Of a DNA stretch of 52,685 bases, positions 50,152-52,685 are shown piece after piece. How positions within the stretch are numbered: the first letter of the stretch is position 1; every line of letters starts with the position of its first letter. The position numbers and the translations under genes were made by a program. The DNA comes from Jeotgalibaca porci. Its GTDB lineage: Bacteria > Bacillota > Bacilli > Lactobacillales > Aerococcaceae. The notes under the pieces were generated by a model. That model saw only the letters and a list, made by a program, of their open reading frames with translations, did no database searches and was not told the origin of the DNA. The stretch spans positions 1-52,685 of the forward strand of contig NZ_CP049890.1 of NCBI RefSeq assembly GCF_011299095.1, in the 5' to 3' direction.

Positions 50152-51720
50152 ATGCTTTTAATGGAAGCAAAGCACATCAAACATTATGTTAGGGATCGTT
50201 TATTATTAGATATAGCTCAAATTAGTGTCCATCAAAACGAACGAATTGGTTTGGTTGGCAAAAATGGGAGTGGAAAGACAACTTTATTAAATTTGATTTC
50301 TGGAAGTTTGTTAGCAGATGAAGGAAACATAAGCGGACCCTCTCATATTGAACTTTTACCTCAGTTGAAGCGAACAGATACAACTAAAAGTGGTGGTGAA
50401 GTTACACAAGAATATATTCAAAAAGCATTAAATAGTAATGCAGCGCTTTTACTAGTAGACGAGCCTACTACAAACCTTGATACAACTCATATTGAATGGC
50501 TAGAAAGTAAATTGAAAGAATGGCAGGGGGCTCTCATCATTGTGTCGCATGACCGCACGTTTTTAGATGCACTTTGTTCTACAATTTGGGAAATAAAAGA
50601 AGGACGAATAACAGAGTATAAAGGAAATTACAGCAATTATGCAAAACAAAAAGAGGTTGAATATCAGCAAGAAAAATTAGCCTTTGAAAAGTATCAAAAT
50701 GAAAAAAGACAGTTGGAAGAAGCAATTAGAGCAAAAAAAGAGCAAGCGCAACGGGCTACTAAACGGCCAAAAAATGTTAGTAATTCAGAAGCTAGAATCA
50801 CAGGTGTAAAGACACATTTTGCGAATAAACAAAAGAAGTTACGAAAAACAGTCACAGTAATGGAAACAAGATTAGAGAACTTAGAAGTAGTAAAAAGATC
50901 AAACAAACTTCCCCCTATTCAAATGGATTTGCCGAATGAAGAATCTTTTAGAAATAGAACAGTACTTCGGGTTCAAAATATTTCAGGTGTGGTTGGGGAT
51001 CGATTATTATGGAAAAAAACTAATTTTCAAGTTCAAGGGGGAGATAAATTAGCGATAATTGGTGCTAACGGAAGTGGTAAAACAACGTTAGTAAAGAAAA
51101 TAATTAATCAGGAACTTGGTATTACCTTATCACCGTCCGTAAAAATTGGATATTTCGCACAAAATTTGAGTATATTGGACAATGAAAAAACCATCTTGGA
51201 AAATGTGAAAGAAAGCTCAAATCAAAATGAAACTCTTATCCGAACAGTTTTAGCAAGAATGCATTTTTTTGATGATGATGTATATAAATCTGTTAAGGTT
51301 TTAAGTGGTGGAGAGCGTGTTAAAGTAGCTCTTTCAAAAGTGTTTTTAAGTAATGTTAATATGCTAGTTTTGGATGAACCAACAAATTTTTTGGATTTAG
51401 AATCCTTGGAATCACTAGAAGCTCTTTTGCAAGAATATGATGGAAGCATTATCTTTATATCTCATGATCGACAATTCGTTGAGAATATTGCTACTCGAAT
51501 ATTAGAAATCCATAATAATGAGCTAATACTATTTGATGGAACTTATAAAGAATTTAGGGATCGTCAACCTGAAGGAGAAAGAGATTTACAGCAAGATCAA
51601 GCACTATTGTTAGATACAAAAATATCAGAGGTACTGAGTCGATTGAGTATTGAACCTTCAGAAGAATTAGAAATGGAATTTCAAAGGCTAATAAAAGAAA
51701 AACAGAGTTTTAAAAAATGA
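50152..51720 (+). CDS. Vga-like ABC-F ribosomal protection protein
   Basis: This protein removes pleuromutilin, lincosamide and streptogramin A antibiotics from the ribosome. It has 522 residues, the same as I recall for Vga(A), and no membrane spans. ABC1: Walker A GKNGSGKTT, Walker B LLLVDEPTTNLD. The signature of ABC1 is the short KSGGE form of Vga proteins. The linker (residues 175-260) carries KEQAQRATKRPKNVSNSEAR, the antibiotic-resistance tip. ABC2: GANGSGKTT, LSGGERVKVALS and LVLDEPTNFLD. It ends with a typical Vga C-terminal extension (LSRLSIEPSEELEMEFQRL). It is clearly related to Vga(A) but not the same, so the allele is left open. Confidence 0.9.
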   Translation: MLLMEAKHIKHYVRDRLLLDIAQISVHQNERIGLVGKNGSGKTTLLNLISGSLLADEGNISGPSHIELLPQLKRTDTTKSGGEVTQEYIQKALNSNAALLLVDEPTTNLDTTHIEWLESKLKEWQGALIIVSHDRTFLDALCSTIWEIKEGRITEYKGNYSNYAKQKEVEYQQEKLAFEKYQNEKRQLEEAIRAKKEQAQRATKRPKNVSNSEARITGVKTHFANKQKKLRKTVTVMETRLENLEVVKRSNKLPPIQMDLPNEESFRNRTVLRVQNISGVVGDRLLWKKTNFQVQGGDKLAIIGANGSGKTTLVKKIINQELGITLSPSVKIGYFAQNLSILDNEKTILENVKESSNQNETLIRTVLARMHFFDDDVYKSVKVLSGGERVKVALSKVFLSNVNMLVLDEPTNFLDLESLESLEALLQEYDGSIIFISHDRQFVENIATRILEIHNNELILFDGTYKEFRDRQPEGERDLQQDQALLLDTKISEVLSRLSIEPSEELEMEFQRLIKEKQSFKK

Positions 51721-51854
51721 ATTAAGCTTTAATTTTTAAATGTATTTTTACTTATATTTAAAGCTAATATCAATATAAGAAAACCACTTTAAATATATGT
51801 AGTTAAAGGTCGAGTATTGGTCTGTCTCAATTTAAGGATAAATACTCTTGATAT
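51721..51854. other. Intergenic region after the ABC-F gene
   Basis: AT-rich, with a weak dyad (AAGCTTTAA / TTAAAGCT near 51724-51766) that may terminate the gene. Nothing else seen. Confidence 0.45.
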
Positions 51855-51996
51855 GACCTCACCCCATCCGAAGCAGACCTCGTTTTCACCCAACGAATGA
51901 TGGAAGCAGGGAACGTTCTTGGAATCGAATTATTGGACCATTTTATCGTTTCAGAAACCAAATGGTTATCCTTCAAAGAAATGGGCTTACTCTAGA
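51855..51996 (+). pseudogene. radC (JAB-domain) C-terminal remnant
   Basis: An open stretch of about 46 codons with no start encodes DLTPSEADLVFTQRMMEAGN and GIELLDHFIVSETKWLSFKE, ending MGLL and stop. This is the C-terminus of RadC-family proteins (AGK-x-LGIELLDH-x-I, SFKEKGLL). The N-terminal part and the zinc-binding HNHPSG motif are absent. Such radC genes are common on Gram-positive plasmids and mobile islands. It is followed by a terminator. Confidence 0.8.
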
Positions 51997-52003
51997 TAAA
52001 AAG

Positions 52004-52038
52004 AAGAAGGACAGCAAAGTAGCTGTCCTTCTGTTCTT
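52004..52038 (+). terminator. Terminator after the radC remnant
   Basis: AGAAGGACAGC-AAAGTA-GCTGTCCTTCT, 11-bp perfect stem; T-rich tail. Limits are within one or two bases. Confidence 0.8.
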
Positions 52039-52129
52039 CGTGCATGGAAGAAATGCGCTCTAAACAAGCGTATTTCCGTGATGCTTACTTTTAAAAAAAG
52101 AATTAAAATAGAGATTATACTATTCATTT

Positions 52130-52685
52130 CTATAAGTATTCTTTTATTTGTTCAGCAATGAATTTTTTCTTTAACCAGAAAGATTGAATCGGCATTCTAT
52201 CGCCATTTGGGAGAGTATCCGTATATCTTTCGTAATTTTCAAGACCTTTTCCATACCCTATACCATCAATGATATGCGCTGTCTCACCGATATGTAGCTT
52301 TGAAAACGCGATATTAACATCATTCGGTTTAGGTAATGAATTACTTACTTGATTCTTTTTAGGATAAAATGAGATGTTTTTATAAGAGTCCCTTACTTTA
52401 ATCCAATCTTCTTTGGCAGCTCCTTCTAATAATTCTATCGGAAAGTTCCAAAATTTAGAGCCAGAAAAAACATACTCCTCACCATCATGTTTATAAACGA
52501 TAAACAAGAATTTAGTCTCACTGAAGTAATCATAGAACCAAGAATCTTCCCATTCTTCTTCTAATAACTCTTTTATTTTAAAAGTTGGGAATGACATATG
52601 CTCGCGAATGGAGCCGTTTTGCTCTACCCTAATCGTTTTAACAACAGTATTAGACTTTACAAACTCCTCGGCGTTATTCGATGTA
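52130..52685 (-). CDS. Sau3AI/LlaKR2I-like restriction endonuclease, C-terminal 184 codons (gene starts at 926)
   Basis: This is the end of the gene that begins at 926. The frame is open from 52685 down to the stop at 52130: TSNNAEEFVKSNTVVKTIRV opens it, then REHMSFPTFKIKELLEEEWE, and the end has LPNGDRMPIQSFWLKKKFIA. These stretches resemble the second, non-catalytic MutH-like domain of Sau3AI, which binds DNA. An internal ATG at 52597 could give a 155-residue fragment, but it has no binding site and lies in the middle of the domain. It confirms that the first and last bases of the window are adjacent. Confidence 0.88.
   Translation of the reverse strand, partial: TSNNAEEFVKSNTVVKTIRVEQNGSIREHMSFPTFKIKELLEEEWEDSWFYDYFSETKFLFIVYKHDGEEYVFSGSKFWNFPIELLEGAAKEDWIKVRDSYKNISFYPKKNQVSNSLPKPNDVNIAFSKLHIGETAHIIDGIGYGKGLENYERYTDTLPNGDRMPIQSFWLKKKFIAEQIKEYL

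Noticed and set aside
52130..52597. A separate 155-residue gene at the right end
   Set aside because: The frame is open beyond the ATG at 52597 to the end of the window and joins the frame at base 1; it is the end of the Sau3AI-like protein.
1..52685. tRNA or rRNA genes
   Set aside because: None was recognised on either strand, as expected for a plasmid.

Overview
The window is almost certainly one complete circular plasmid of 52,685 bp, opened inside a gene. A minus-strand reading frame that starts at 926 runs off base 1. It resumes in the same frame at base 52685 and ends at 52130, giving one intact Sau3AI-like restriction enzyme of 493 residues. AT-rich DNA, Gram-positive ribosome binding sites, IS1216-type elements, a bcrABDR bacitracin locus, an Fst toxin, a PrgP/PrgO-like partition locus and a pSK41/pMRC01-type transfer operon point to Bacillota, order Lactobacillales (Enterococcaceae or Carnobacteriaceae; genus not resolved).

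Layout. (1) 52130-2341 across the origin: GATC-type restriction-modification pair (Sau3AI-like nuclease and C5 methyltransferase, divergent). (2) 2593-8120: bacitracin resistance (bcrR, bcrABD) between two IS6-family elements that share one half and differ in the other. (3) 8227-20032: accessory module with three serine recombinases, a duplicated membrane protein, a winged-helix protein that is the best replication candidate, a likely type III toxin-antitoxin (two 45-nt RNA repeats plus a TenpN/CptN-like toxin), two unknown genes, and a zinc-type efflux set (P1B-4 ATPase, SmtB-like repressor, CDF carrier). (4) 20325-26820: type I restriction-modification (hsdM, hsdS, hsdR) plus a YgjP-like metallopeptidase. 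(5) 27040-28640: partition operon with parS-like repeats on both sides; its parA has a one-base frameshift in the Walker A motif. (6) 28650-34932: structured non-coding DNA with a candidate small RNA, an ArdC-like antirestriction protein, an AbrB/Doc toxin-antitoxin, a frameshifted secreted Cys-rich protein beside a membrane protein, an Fst-type toxin with antisense RNA, and gene remnants. (7) 35060-48270: oriT, MOBQ relaxase and a type IV secretion operon. (8) 48442-51996: an IS256-family element, a Vga-like ABC-F resistance gene with an attenuator-like leader, and a radC remnant.

The genes make sense together as a self-transmissible plasmid that carries drug and metal resistance, holds itself in its host through three addiction modules, two restriction systems and partition, and carries ArdC, which may protect it on entry to a new host. 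No standard replication initiator was recognised. IS elements, duplicated resolvases and several gene remnants indicate assembly by fusion of smaller replicons.
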